Shown here in pieces: positions 26,163 to 34,027 of a DNA stretch of 49,834 nt. This DNA comes from an uncultured Acidobacteriota bacterium (GTDB taxonomy: Bacteria; Acidobacteriota; Terriglobia; Bryobacterales; Bryobacteraceae), in the NCBI GenBank assembly GCA_902825945.1, contig CADECY010000052.1, positions 1-49,834 of the forward strand, read 5' to 3'. The notes under the pieces were generated by a model. It had not been told where the DNA came from, searched no databases, and was given only the letters and a program-made list of their open reading frames with translations. A program made the position numbers and the translations under genes. Every line of letters begins with the position of its first letter. The first letter of the stretch is position 1.

Positions 26163-26754
26163 ACCGCTCGGGCGGCAGCGACGAAATCGGCGCCGGGCTC
26201 ATTTGCTCCCAGGTGTGATAGGCGGTATCGGCGAGCGTGCCATTCAAATAGAACAGGAACTGGTCTGAAACGCAGTGCAGCGGCGGCGGTTGGCGGAAGG
26301 CGAGCCGCAGACCCACGGCCTTCTCGATATCGACACCCGGTGATGCGACGGACTTGTCCCCGATCAGCCGGACAAAACTCGAACGCCCCGCGTGCGGCCA
26401 GATGTCGGGGCGCAGCAGCGCGCGGAGCCGCATGTCGTATTCGAAGGTAGTCTCGCACTGCCGGATCCATTCGAGAATACCGTCGCCCCAGTGCCAGTGG
26501 CGCAGCATTCCGAAGTAGTTGTCAACCAGATTGATCGCCATGTCCATCTTGCGACGGTCGACTTCGGAGTCGGGGACAACGGAGTCCAGCGTGTGTGATG
26601 GGACGAGGTCTTCCTTGTCGACGACCTTCGACGCCAGATCCATCACACGGTCCATCCGCTTCGGATGGCCGCCATCGTGGATGAGCAGTGGCGGCAACTC
26701 GAGCAATCCCGATCCGGGAACCTCAACGAACTTGCGATCGCCAATGATATCCAT
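26137..26754 (-). CDS. Hypothetical protein downstream of the MoaD-like gene
   Basis: The product is 205 residues and no family was recognised. It has no signal peptide or membrane segment. The sequence is mixed alpha/beta, with notable aromatic clusters (NYFGMLRHWHWGDGILEWIR; TAYHTWEQ; PPLHCVSDQFLFYLNG). A GAGGG lies about 10 nt before the ATG, and a TATGAC further up could be a -10. It follows the MoaD-like gene by 46 bp on the same strand, so it may belong to that transcript. The last 26 bp overlap the end of the GNAT gene on the other strand. Confidence 0.65.
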   Translation of the reverse strand: MDIIGDRKFVEVPGSGLLELPPLLIHDGGHPKRMDRVMDLASKVVDKEDLVPSHTLDSVVPDSEVDRRKMDMAINLVDNYFGMLRHWHWGDGILEWIRQCETTFEYDMRLRALLRPDIWPHAGRSSFVRLIGDKSVASPGVDIEKAVGLRLAFRQPPPLHCVSDQFLFYLNGTLADTAYHTWEQMSPAPISSLPPERFNFQLVTM

Positions 26755-26800
26755 AGTGTTACCCTCAGGTCATATTCAAGAGTCTTGGCCGGCTAGATGT

Positions 26801-27133
26801 CTAATCGGCGTTTCGCTGATTTTCTTCATCCTTTGGCTTCTTGGATGCCGCCGGTGCCGCCGGGGTTGCGTCCGCCCCGCCGCTCAACGCGCAGATGATG
26901 TGAATTTCATTTGCGCCGCGCACCCGAAAACTCAGGTCTTTCACCTGTTCCAATTCCACGAACAGCTTGATATGTTCCCGAATCCTACCTTGCTCGTCGA
27001 TCATCCGAAAGCGGATGCCCGGGTACCTCCGGTCCAGATCGGCGAGCACTTCCTCGAGCGTCGCGCCCGCGGCCTCCACCGAAGCGCGCTCCTTCGTATA
27101 CGACCGCAGTGGGCCCGGAACGTAGACCGTCAC
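26801..27133 (-). CDS. MoaD/ThiS-like ubiquitin-fold protein with C-terminal tail
   Basis: The GTG start at 27133, inside GTGA overlapping the propeller stop, gives 110 residues (VTVYVPGPLRSYTKERASVE). The beta-grasp pattern is clear: GATLEEVLADLDRRYPGIRF, then ELEQVKDLSFRVRGANEIHI and ICALSGG. In sulfur carriers the chain ends at the Gly-Gly used for thiocarboxylation. Here SGG is followed by about 26 more residues rich in Ala, Pro, Lys, Glu and Asp (ADATPAAPAASKKPKDEENQ). Function would therefore need cleavage of the tail, or the protein is not a sulfur carrier. The tight pairing with a BNR-type propeller is known in other bacteria; its meaning is unclear. Confidence 0.78.
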   Translation of the reverse strand: MTVYVPGPLRSYTKERASVEAAGATLEEVLADLDRRYPGIRFRMIDEQGRIREHIKLFVELEQVKDLSFRVRGANEIHIICALSGGADATPAAPAASKKPKDEENQRNAD

Positions 27134-28245
27134 CCAACCTCCACACTCTGAATCCGTGGCATGTGTTCGACGATCGCCTTCCATCGCTCGCCTTCATCGC
27201 GGCTCGCGTAGACGGTTCCGCCGGTGGTGCCGAAGTACAGCCCCACTGGTTTGCCGGCATCCGCGCACATGGCTTGCCGGAAGACCGTAAACCAGCCGTT
27301 CTCAGCTGGTAGTCCCTTGTCCTGCCGTGTCCACGACTTGCCGCCGTTGCGTGTCACATAGACGGCCGGTTTTCCGCCAGGACTCGTGCGCGGCCAAACC
27401 GACGTGCCATCCATCGGGAACACCCAGCATGTCTCCGGATCTCGCGGATGCACCACCATCGGGAACCCGATATCGCCCGCCCTCTTCGGCAACTTCTTGC
27501 CGATTCGCGTCCAGCGGCCTTCGGCACGATCCATCCGATAGACGCCGCAGTGGTTCTGCTGATAGAGCCGGCCGGGCTGGAGCGGATGGAGGCGCACGCA
27601 ATGCGGATCGTGTCCGAACTCGGGATCGGGTTGCGGGATGAAGTCGGCTTCGCAGCCCTGGTTGAGCGGCTGCCAGGATGCGCCTTGATCGGTGCTTTCG
27701 AAGAATCCGCCCAATGACATTCCGAGATACATGTGTTTCGGATTCCGCGGATCGATCAGGATGGAGTGCATGCGCGCGCCGCCGGGAGGTGCTTCCATCT
27801 CACACCATTGCGGACGCATCGGGTTTTTGTTGAATCCGTCCACGCCGTGCCAGGTATCGCCGTGATCCTCCGAGCGAAACAGACCTTGTGGCGAGGTTCC
27901 GCAATACCAGACGCCGGGTTCCGACGCATGTCCGGGCGTGAGCCAGAACACGTGATCCACCGAGAGGCCGGTCTCGCCTTCGGGCGCTTTGTCGAACGCG
28001 GGCGGTTTCGAAGCCTCCTTCCACTTGCGGCCGTTGTCCTTCGACACGAAGACCGTAGGCCCGAGATGCCCCGCCTTCGCCGCTGCGATGATCCGCTTGG
28101 GATCGCGCGGATCGGCCACGATGTGGTTGACCGATTGCCCGAAACAGATGGGCTCGGAAAGCGTCCACTTGCGCCGCGGCGGATCCGAGACGAGCATCCA
28201 TCCCCCTTTCATCGTTCCGATCAACAAGCGCGTTCCGTTTGGCAT
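27130..28245 (-). CDS. BNR/sialidase-like beta-propeller (exo-alpha-sialidase annotation type)
   Basis: The start at 28245 gives 371 residues beginning MPNGTRLLIGTMKGG, with no signal peptide. Asp-box type repeats are evident: VFVSKDNGRKWKEA, LFRSEDHGDTWHG, FFESTDQGASWQPL, VYVTRNGGKSWTRQ and VYASRDEGERWKAI, spaced as propeller blades. Databases often label such proteins exo-alpha-sialidase, but the sialidase catalytic arginine triad is not evident, so a VPS10/BNR-like binding protein is as likely. The stop overlaps the GTG of the MoaD-like gene. The gene is divergent from the ROK kinase. Confidence 0.8.
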   Translation of the reverse strand: MPNGTRLLIGTMKGGWMLVSDPPRRKWTLSEPICFGQSVNHIVADPRDPKRIIAAAKAGHLGPTVFVSKDNGRKWKEASKPPAFDKAPEGETGLSVDHVFWLTPGHASEPGVWYCGTSPQGLFRSEDHGDTWHGVDGFNKNPMRPQWCEMEAPPGGARMHSILIDPRNPKHMYLGMSLGGFFESTDQGASWQPLNQGCEADFIPQPDPEFGHDPHCVRLHPLQPGRLYQQNHCGVYRMDRAEGRWTRIGKKLPKRAGDIGFPMVVHPRDPETCWVFPMDGTSVWPRTSPGGKPAVYVTRNGGKSWTRQDKGLPAENGWFTVFRQAMCADAGKPVGLYFGTTGGTVYASRDEGERWKAIVEHMPRIQSVEVG

Positions 28246-28295
28246 ATGACTACATACGATGAACCAACACGATGTCCGAGTCAAGGGCGGCGCGC

Positions 28296-28301
28296 TATGA
28301 T
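28296..28301 (+). promoter_or_regulatory. -10 element TATGAT before the ROK gene
   Basis: TATGAT ends 12 nt before the ATG at 28314. A GAGGA immediately follows the box, so the very short leader might still carry a partial ribosome site. Confidence 0.38.
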
Positions 28302-28313
28302 GAGGACTTGCCA

Positions 28314-29234
28314 ATGTCCGAATACGCTATTGGTGTCGATCTGGGTGGGACGAACCTGCGGGCCGCGGCGATCGACCGCTCCGGCGAACTGATTGCCAAG
28401 ATTTCCGGCGAAACTCACCTTTCCGCCGGACGCGACCACGTGATCGGCGACCTCGTTCGCAACGTCGTCGCGCTCCGGGCGCAACTCGGCGAGGGTGGAC
28501 TCGTGGGCGTCGGCATCGGCGTCCCCGGCTTCATCGAACTCGCCAAGGGCATGATCGTCGGCTCGCACAACCTTCCCGGGTTCGACAACTTCCCGGTGCG
28601 CGACGACATTTCGCGCAGGCTCGGACTGCCCGTCATTCTCGAGAATGACGCCAACGCCGCCGCACTCGGCGAGTTTTGGATGGGCGCGGGCAAAGATGTC
28701 GATGACTTGGTGCTGCTCACCCTCGGCACCGGAATCGGCGGCGGCATCATTTCGCACGGCAAGATCCTGCACGGTTTCGTCGGCATGGCGGGCGAACTCG
28801 GCCACCTTACCGTCGTTCCGAACGGCAATCCATGCGGCTGCGGAAATCGCGGCTGCCTCGAAAAGCACGCGTCGGCGACCGCGATCGAGACCATGGCGAA
28901 ACTGGTGGCGCTCGGTGACAATCTCACCGCCAAGCAGGTCTACGATCTCGCTGTCGATGGCAATCATCTCGCGATTCGGGTCTTCGAGTCGATGGGCAGC
29001 GCACTCGGCATCGGGTTGGCGACGCTCGTCAACGTATTCAACTATCCGCTCTACCTGCTCAGCGGCGGAGCCCTTCCGGCGTGGGAGTTCTTCGCGCCCG
29101 CCATGTTCGCCGAAGTGAGCGCCCGCTCGTTCACCTTCCGAAATACCAAGACGCGGATCGAGAAAGCCGTTCTCGGCAACGAGGCCGGACTCTACGGCGC
29201 CGCCCATCTGCCGTTCCAAATTCGGGCGACATAG
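28314..29234 (+). CDS. ROK family sugar kinase (glucokinase-like)
   Basis: The start at 28314 gives 306 residues (MSEYAIGVDLGGTNLRAAAI). The phosphate-binding loop DLGGTN is at 9-14. Catalytic Asp112 lies in LENDANAAALGE, and TLGTGIGGGII is the second phosphate motif. The ROK zinc site is complete: His164 (ELGH) with Cys174, Cys176 and Cys181 in CGCGNRGC. There is no DNA-binding N-terminal domain, so it is a kinase and not a NagC/XylR-type repressor. Likely to phosphorylate glucose or a related hexose in the cytoplasm. Confidence 0.92.
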   Translation: MSEYAIGVDLGGTNLRAAAIDRSGELIAKISGETHLSAGRDHVIGDLVRNVVALRAQLGEGGLVGVGIGVPGFIELAKGMIVGSHNLPGFDNFPVRDDISRRLGLPVILENDANAAALGEFWMGAGKDVDDLVLLTLGTGIGGGIISHGKILHGFVGMAGELGHLTVVPNGNPCGCGNRGCLEKHASATAIETMAKLVALGDNLTAKQVYDLAVDGNHLAIRVFESMGSALGIGLATLVNVFNYPLYLLSGGALPAWEFFAPAMFAEVSARSFTFRNTKTRIEKAVLGNEAGLYGAAHLPFQIRAT

Positions 29235-29918
29235 GTCGCCCGGCGGATCCACACTCCTTGGCGAATTCGCTGGACGGCATCCGTGGATCGTTGTCGTAGC
29301 CGGTCGTCTGGCAATCGTCGTAGAGCCGCTGAATGCGCCCGCCACAATGGGTAGGCGCTCGGTGTCCACCGGGTGCAACTGGCGAACTGCATCCGCGCGG
29401 CGCTGGGCCGCCTTCATCCGCCTGTGTTCGAAGATGCGAGCCAGCTGAGCACGGTGCGAGGCAACCTTCCACCACATGGCATCGTCAGCGATGAGCATGT
29501 CGAAAGGGGGGGCGTCGTAGTATGCGGTAGGAGATGGCCCGGCGAAGGTTCGCCTGCTTGGGCAGCGTCCGCTCACCACGGGCCAGGTGATTGGCTTGCT
29601 AGCCGGCACAGGGGGGCGCCCTAAAGGCATGACAGGACGGCGCAGCCCCAGCTCCGTTGTGCCGGCGAGTCCTTAGGAGACGAGGTCATCCGCAAAGGCC
29701 ACCGGCTAATAAGGCTGACGGACGAGTTCAAAGTCCCACTCCCAATCCCGCTCCGGCCGGGTCCGCCGCATTGTCGCTCAACAGCGCCCGAAGTTGGCCC
29801 GCGGATCGCCTGTCGAATTCACTCGTAGCGTGTCGCGGACCCGCACTACGTCCAGCGCGAACCGACTATCGCGGCGCACAACCTCATCAGGTCCGATTGC
29901 CAGGCAAGGGTGTCCCTC

Positions 29919-30083
29919 TCACTCCCAAATCGGGTCGCGGAGCTCTGCCTGCTCCGACTCGCGCACACCGCTTGCAACTGGGCCCAGATGTTCATTCGCT
30001 TCCTCGTCGCTCAACAGCGCTCGGAAGCATATCTCGGGATCGCCCGTCCAAATCTCTCGCACCGCGTGGCGGTCGCTCCACAT
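29919..30083 (-). CDS. Possible 54-residue protein or gene remnant
   Basis: The frame runs from ATG at 30083 to TGA at 29919-29921 and encodes an acidic peptide (MWSDRHAVREIWTGDPEICF, then RALLSDEEANEHLGP). No family is recognised. A related but broken copy lies at about 29715-29810 on the same strand, where RALLSDNAADP and, in another frame, RDWEWDFELVRQPY can be read. Finding the same peptide motif twice suggests real coding ancestry. Whether it is expressed is doubtful. Confidence 0.3.
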   Translation of the reverse strand: MWSDRHAVREIWTGDPEICFRALLSDEEANEHLGPVASGVRESEQAELRDPIWE

Positions 30084-30124
30084 CCGGCGACCGCCTTTCG
30101 AGCGCGATCCCGCAGATCTTCACC

Positions 30125-30130
30125 TATACT
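30125..30130 (+). promoter_or_regulatory. -10 element TATACT before the TIGR03437 gene
   Basis: TATACT (five of six consensus bases) ends 12 nt before the ATG at 30143. No ribosome site or good -35 is visible. Confidence 0.4.
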
Positions 30131-30142
30131 GGGCATCAGTTC

Positions 30143-31738
30143 ATGATCCGCGCCACTCTCTCTGCGATCCTCGGCGCGCTCCTCCTCGCCGCTCAACAGA
30201 ATCCCTTCGTCCCGCTCGATGGGGCCGTCAACGGAGCCAACGAGTGGCCCGCGTGCGCGCCCTTCGGCGGCATCGCTCCCGGAGCCATCTTCTCGATCCT
30301 CGGCCGGGATCTCGGGCCCGCGACGCCAGTCAAGTCCGAAGCATACCCGCTGCAAACCTCGCTGGATGGCGCATCCATTCGCGTCACGATGGAGGGGACC
30401 GTTTTCCAAGCCTGGCCCATCGAAGCCGCACGCGAGCGTATCCGCGCGATCCTGCCGTCAACGGTTCCGCCCGGCGAAGGCACGCTGCAGGTGACCTACC
30501 AAGGCCGCTCATCTGAGTCCGTTCCCATCCGCGTCAAACCCTCGGCTCCCGGCATCTTCACCGAAGATCCGCGTGGCAATGGCCAAGCCGTCGTCTGGAA
30601 CGTCGAAGACACCGGGGCCGTGACTCTCAATTCGCGAGAACGCGCGCTGCGTCCCGGGCAACTCGCCTCGATCTGGGCCACCGGGCTCGGAGCCGCCGAC
30701 GCCACCGAAGCCTTGGGCCCGATTCCCGGCCATCGCGCCGATCTCGATGTCCGTGTTTGGGTCGCCGGCCGCCAGGCGACGGTGATTTATCAGGGCCGCT
30801 CCGGCTGTTGTCCCGGCGCCGATCAGGTGATCTTCGAAACGCCGGAGGGCATCGCGGGCTGCCAAGTCCCGCTCAACATCGAAGTCAATGGAGCCGCCAG
30901 TAACTTCGGTTCCATCGCCATCGGCGGCAACGGCAGATGCCGGGCCACGGTCCGGCCAACGCCGCCGCGAGTCGATCGCTTCGGCCTGATCTTCTTTCTC
31001 GACGGATTCGGCTCCGTGCTGCTCCCTAGCGCGCTCGAAGACTACGTCCGAATGGCGTTTTTCACGAGAGGCCGGGTCGAAGGCGATGTCGAAGCGCCGC
31101 TCTACGCGTTCGAATCGAATGCGGAAGTGCCCGTCGACTCGTGTACGGTGCGCTATGGAACCGCCTTCCCCGATCCTTCCACACAGCCCGGGCAAACCGC
31201 GCTCGACGCGGGAACGGGCGTGCGCGTCACGGGTCCGGGCGGGGAGTTCCTCCTCGCGCCCGCGCAGGGCATCGGTGCTTATCAGGACCCGCGACGGGTG
31301 CTCCTCACTCCAGGACGCTACACGATCTCGAACGGCGCCGGTGGCCGCGACGTTGGACCGTTCAGCATCGAAGCCGACGCGATCTCACTGCAACTTATCA
31401 GCCGTCCCGAAAAGATCGTGCGCGCCGACGGACTTACCGTCTCGTGGGACTACGCCGGACCTGACCAGTTGCTCACCATCTTCGGATCCACCAGTTCCTG
31501 CGGCCGCGGAATCTATTCGTTCACGTGTGTTACGCGAGCGAAGAATCGCCGCTTCACGGTCCCTGCGCGGATCCTGAAGATGCTGCCACCCTCGACCTCG
31601 TTCTTCGGCGTGTCCAACGGAGCTCTCAACATCAATGCGACTTCGCCCGGCGGGCTGCGCCGCTTCGAGGCTCCTGGCCTCGACCTCGGTCTCTTCCTGC
31701 AATTGAGCATCTCCGCCATTCGCCCGAGCTACGAGTGA
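30143..31738 (+). CDS. Exported TIGR03437-type (Solibacter) protein
   Basis: The start at 30143 gives 531 residues with a signal peptide (MIRATLSAILGALLLAAQQ); upstream in-frame sequence is part of the decayed region. Residues about 40-270 match the Ig-like domain that defines TIGR03437: FGGIAPGAIFSILGRDLGPA, TLQVTYQGRSSESVPIRVK, PSAPGIFTEDPRGNGQAVVW and RPGQLASIWATGLGAAD. The family is greatly expanded in Solibacter-type genomes and its role is unknown. The C-terminal half (from about 275) is a further beta-rich part with four or more cysteines (SSCGRGIYSFTC). Probably surface or secreted. Confidence 0.8.
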   Translation: MIRATLSAILGALLLAAQQNPFVPLDGAVNGANEWPACAPFGGIAPGAIFSILGRDLGPATPVKSEAYPLQTSLDGASIRVTMEGTVFQAWPIEAARERIRAILPSTVPPGEGTLQVTYQGRSSESVPIRVKPSAPGIFTEDPRGNGQAVVWNVEDTGAVTLNSRERALRPGQLASIWATGLGAADATEALGPIPGHRADLDVRVWVAGRQATVIYQGRSGCCPGADQVIFETPEGIAGCQVPLNIEVNGAASNFGSIAIGGNGRCRATVRPTPPRVDRFGLIFFLDGFGSVLLPSALEDYVRMAFFTRGRVEGDVEAPLYAFESNAEVPVDSCTVRYGTAFPDPSTQPGQTALDAGTGVRVTGPGGEFLLAPAQGIGAYQDPRRVLLTPGRYTISNGAGGRDVGPFSIEADAISLQLISRPEKIVRADGLTVSWDYAGPDQLLTIFGSTSSCGRGIYSFTCVTRAKNRRFTVPARILKMLPPSTSFFGVSNGALNINATSPGGLRRFEAPGLDLGLFLQLSISAIRPSYE

Positions 31739-31752
31739 TCCCCCGCGCCAAT

Positions 31753-31773
31753 CGGGAAAGAGCGACTTTCCCG
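31753..31773 (+). terminator. Hairpin after the TIGR03437 gene
   Basis: CGGGAAAG (31753-31760) pairs perfectly with CTTTCCCG (31766-31773) around a 5-nt loop, 15 nt after the stop codon. Pyrimidine-rich CTCTTTACAACTCTTTTAC follows about 20 nt later rather than directly. Confidence 0.45.
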
Positions 31774-31861
31774 GACCTTGCGGATCACTCTTTACAACTC
31801 TTTTACAACCATTTGACGAAAGCGCCGCCACTCCGGGCCGCCGGTCTGCGTCTTACCTGGC

Positions 31862-32368
31862 ATGGAGAGAAAGGCACGGCGGAACCCCGGCTGGGCGATG
31901 GCCGTGAGTTTTCTGTTGTTACAGGGCGTGCCCGCTCAACCGCCTGCCTCCGCGCACTCCGGCGGAGAGCCGATCGAGAAGAGCCTCACCGTTCCCACCG
32001 ATGTCGGCAAGCTCCTCGCGCGCGCCTGCGCGAACTGCCATTCCGACCGGACCGTCTACCCGTGGTACGCCAAGGTGGCGCCCGTCTCCTGGATGATCGA
32101 GCGTGACGTCCAACAAGCTCGCCAGGCGATGAACCTCTCCAACTGGACCCAAACGAGCGGTGAATCCAGCGGTCGCGAAATCGGCACGCTCCTGTCGGCT
32201 TGCGCGTCTATTCAAGCCGGAATCATGCCGCCGCCCGCCTACCGGACCATGCACCCCGAGGCCCGCCTCTCCCGGCAGGAGATCGCCGATTTCTGCGCCT
32301 GGACATCTTCGGCCACACGCGAACTTCAATTGACGGCATCGCACCAGGAAGATTCCTCCCCTCGATGA
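31862..32368 (+). CDS. Exported haem-binding domain protein (Haem_bd type, c-type)
   Basis: The product is 168 residues. An N-terminal hydrophobic segment (WAMAVSFLLLQGVPAQ) directs export. The haem motif CANCH is at 56-60, followed by SDRTVYPWYAKVAPVSWMIE and the DVQQARQAMNLSNW segment. Together these are the signature of the Haem_bd family (PF14376), in which CxxCH precedes a conserved T-x-(W/Y)PWY and APxSW. The conserved late PPPAYRTMHPEARLS provides further support. Predicted periplasmic single-haem electron carrier or sensor. No partner oxidoreductase is adjacent. Confidence 0.88.
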   Translation: MERKARRNPGWAMAVSFLLLQGVPAQPPASAHSGGEPIEKSLTVPTDVGKLLARACANCHSDRTVYPWYAKVAPVSWMIERDVQQARQAMNLSNWTQTSGESSGREIGTLLSACASIQAGIMPPPAYRTMHPEARLSRQEIADFCAWTSSATRELQLTASHQEDSSPR

Positions 32369-32771
32369 TCTTAAATCCGGTGGTTGAACTAGCCGGGGGA
32401 GAGATCACGGAGAGATCACCGATCCTTTGGCGGAATGAGCGAAGTATTGGACCCATGAGGAGTTCACCCGGAGGGTGAGGCGGAAGACGCAGTACAATCG
32501 TACCCGGAGCCGAACAAAGTAGACACTCTGGGCGGGATGGTGGCAGTGAAGTGGGAGCCGCGCAAGCTGGGATGACAGATGAACGGCCCCGCCGATCTGT
32601 TTCGTCGAGTTTCTGGTGAAGCCGGGGCGATGAACACGATGGAAGTCTACAAGAGCAACCGGGATTGCGAGAATGGAATAGAAATCGAGCTGTGTGGAAA
32701 AGCGGGTGTTGCGGCGATGGTTCTGATCAGTTTGGCAGGTGTCCGGGCCCACCTGTCGGGAGTGCAATCCT
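32369..32771. other. 403-bp intergenic stretch before the unknown small-gene cluster
   Basis: No confident gene. A frame from ATG at 32630 (MNTMEVYKSNRDCENG and onward, 55 residues, ending 32797) is open but has no ribosome site and overlaps the next gene. GAGATCACGGAGAGATCACC near 32400 is a short tandem repeat. CAGGTG and CACCTG flank TCCGGGCC just before the ribosome site of the next gene. Confidence 0.45.
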
Positions 32772-33023
32772 ATGGAACTAATCGTGCGATTTCTTGATGC
32801 GACTGACGGCTCATCAGCCCTTGTGCTAATTGAGGGAAGTTGGGAGACCCTGGCAAAGTTGGCAAAGGTCAGCACCTCTGTAGCAAAGGCGGTTGATTGC
32901 GCCTTCGAGATTTCGCGCCTGGGGCCGGGCAGGCGCATTTCGACAACACCTCCAGCCACGGATTGTATGTACATCGGCTCCCATGTGGCCACCGCGGCTC
33001 ACTCGATGATGTCCTCCCGTTAA
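32772..33023 (+). CDS. Hypothetical 83-residue protein
   Basis: No family recognised. The frame begins MELIVRFLDATDGSSALVLI with a GGGAG about 10 nt upstream. Predicted to be soluble, with a strand-helix start (VLIEGSWETLAKLAKVSTSV). The DNA here is visibly less GC-rich than the surrounding genes, which hints at acquisition from elsewhere. It precedes another unknown gene by 57 bp on the same strand, and the two may form a small operon with the one after. Confidence 0.45.
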   Translation: MELIVRFLDATDGSSALVLIEGSWETLAKLAKVSTSVAKAVDCAFEISRLGPGRRISTTPPATDCMYIGSHVATAAHSMMSSR

Positions 33024-33080
33024 GTGGGGCATGAGCGGTGCGGGGTTACGCGTCCGGCGGATCAGGAGTGCATAGCTGCG

Positions 33081-33428
33081 ATGTCAAACGCGATTCAACG
33101 AAAACGTCATCTATCAGATGGATCGACCCCACGGATTCTTGACTGCTTAGCTGAAATCGAAAGTAGGTGGCATCTGGAGGCAGCAGATGGGAGCCATCGC
33201 GGAGTGCACCAGATGAACAAGGCTTGCTTTAACGGGACTAGTGTGCCACTTTCCTTCAAGTCCAATGTTGGGAACACCGCCGCACGCACCATGGTGGTTG
33301 TGGCCGGGCTGTACAACAAGCTCGCCGCCGCGCGTGCTGATCAGATGCGGCGATTCGAGGTGAGGGAATGTCGGGGAGGAGTTCAGGTCCTGGCATTTGA
33401 GCAAGGCGCCGTGGCGTGGCAGCCATGA
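33081..33428 (+). CDS. Hypothetical 115-residue protein
   Basis: No family recognised. It starts MSNAIQRKRHLSDGSTPRIL; an AGGAG lies about 12 nt before the ATG. The sequence is soluble, with a mid-region VGNTAARTMVVVAGLYNKLA predicted helical. Codon use is less GC-biased than in flanking genes. Its TGA overlaps the ATG of the next gene (ATGA at 33425-33428), a strong sign that both are translated together and that these frames are real. Confidence 0.5.
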   Translation: MSNAIQRKRHLSDGSTPRILDCLAEIESRWHLEAADGSHRGVHQMNKACFNGTSVPLSFKSNVGNTAARTMVVVAGLYNKLAAARADQMRRFEVRECRGGVQVLAFEQGAVAWQP

Positions 33429-33709
33429 CCTTGGATCTAGACGGATATCCCCGCCTGCTGCATCACTCGCTCAATGTGTTGGTGATTCAGACGATCGGTG
33501 GGTCCAGCAGTGCCGTTTTCGTTCTTCATTTTCGACGGGGAAAGTTGCAACCGTTGCTTTCGGCTCCGACGAGGGGGCTGGCGTCGATCGCAGCAGCCGG
33601 AGATGGCGAGGAAGTTGTGGTCACAGTTCCGCCGGACCGGCGCGTCACATCCCCTGGGAACCCGGCAAGATTTCGAGTACGCATCGAAGCCGAAGTAGCG
33701 AGGCCATGA
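33425..33709 (+). CDS. Hypothetical 94-residue protein, possibly a truncated gene
   Basis: No family recognised. It starts MTLDLDGYPRLLHHSLNVLV in an ATGA overlap with the preceding gene and reads as beta-rich (AVFVLHFRRGKLQPLL; GEEVVVTVPPDRRV; PARFRVRIEAEV). After the TGA at 33707 the same frame continues with protein-like sequence to a TAG at 33884 and then to a TAG at 34025. So the present 94-residue product may be the N-terminal part of an ancestral protein of about 200 residues. Confidence 0.5.
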   Translation: MTLDLDGYPRLLHHSLNVLVIQTIGGSSSAVFVLHFRRGKLQPLLSAPTRGLASIAAAGDGEEVVVTVPPDRRVTSPGNPARFRVRIEAEVARP

Positions 33710-34027
33710 GGGTTCACGCTGTTTGCCCATGGCGAGCGCCAGTTGCCGATGTGGCGCCTTCGACAAACGTTTGTCGAAGGGGCGCCCGAGGCATTGTCGC
33801 CGCGCCTCGGCAAGCCGCTGGCCGTGCTTCCGCGGAGCAGGCTCGCTGCCGCAAAGCCCATTGCGATGACGAGGCGCGGTGGGTAGAGGGCGAACCTGTT
33901 GTCGAGCAACTTCGAGGGGCTCACCCGTTTCGAAGTTCCGTCCACCCATGGCGAGGGAGACCGCGCGTCCGCCATCGTGGCGTTCGAGTACACCGAAGGC
34001 GGACACACCGCCAAGTGGCGAGGCTAG
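33710..34027 (+). pseudogene. Stop-interrupted continuation of the 33425 frame
   Basis: In exact frame with the preceding gene, sequence between the TGA at 33707-33709 and the TAG at 34025-34027 reads LFAHGERQLPMWRLRQTFVE, then a TAG at 33884-33886, then LLSSNFEGLTRFEVPSTHGE and AIVAFEYTEGGHTAKWRG. The last part in particular looks like a real protein end. Two in-frame stops without a frameshift point to a decayed gene, to assembly errors, or to short separate genes. A 24-bp palindrome lies inside. The 130 bp after it, up to the lactamase gene, hold only that gene's promoter. Confidence 0.4.
33757..33780. repeat. 24-bp perfect palindrome without loop
   Basis: The left half CCTTCGACAAAC is followed directly by its reverse complement GTTTGTCGAAGG, centred between 33768 and 33769. 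GGCGCC flanks it on both sides (33753-33758 and 33781-33786). A symmetric site of this length suits a dimeric DNA-binding protein. Confidence 0.6.

Larger units (their letters stand above)
29235..30142. other. 908-bp region of apparently decayed sequence
   Basis: No intact recognisable gene. On the minus strand around 29330-29510 a stretch reads MWWKVASHRAQLARIFEHRR and onward with protein-like composition, but it has no family match I recognise and no tidy end. Around 29737-30083 two diverged copies of one module occur: GTCGCTCAACAGCGC at 29773-29787 and 30006-30020, GGATCGCC about 30 nt further in each, and CACTCCCAA at 29737 and 29920. The right copy contains a 54-residue minus-strand frame. 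Confidence 0.5.

Noticed and set aside
28281..29630. 449-codon minus-strand frame opposite the ROK kinase
   Set aside because: Mostly antisense to a certain ROK gene; only the part beyond 29330 is protein-like and is described with the decayed region.
32630..32797. 55-residue plus-strand frame starting MNTMEVYKSNRD
   Set aside because: No ribosome site, overlaps a better-supported gene by 26 bp, no family features; left as a note only.
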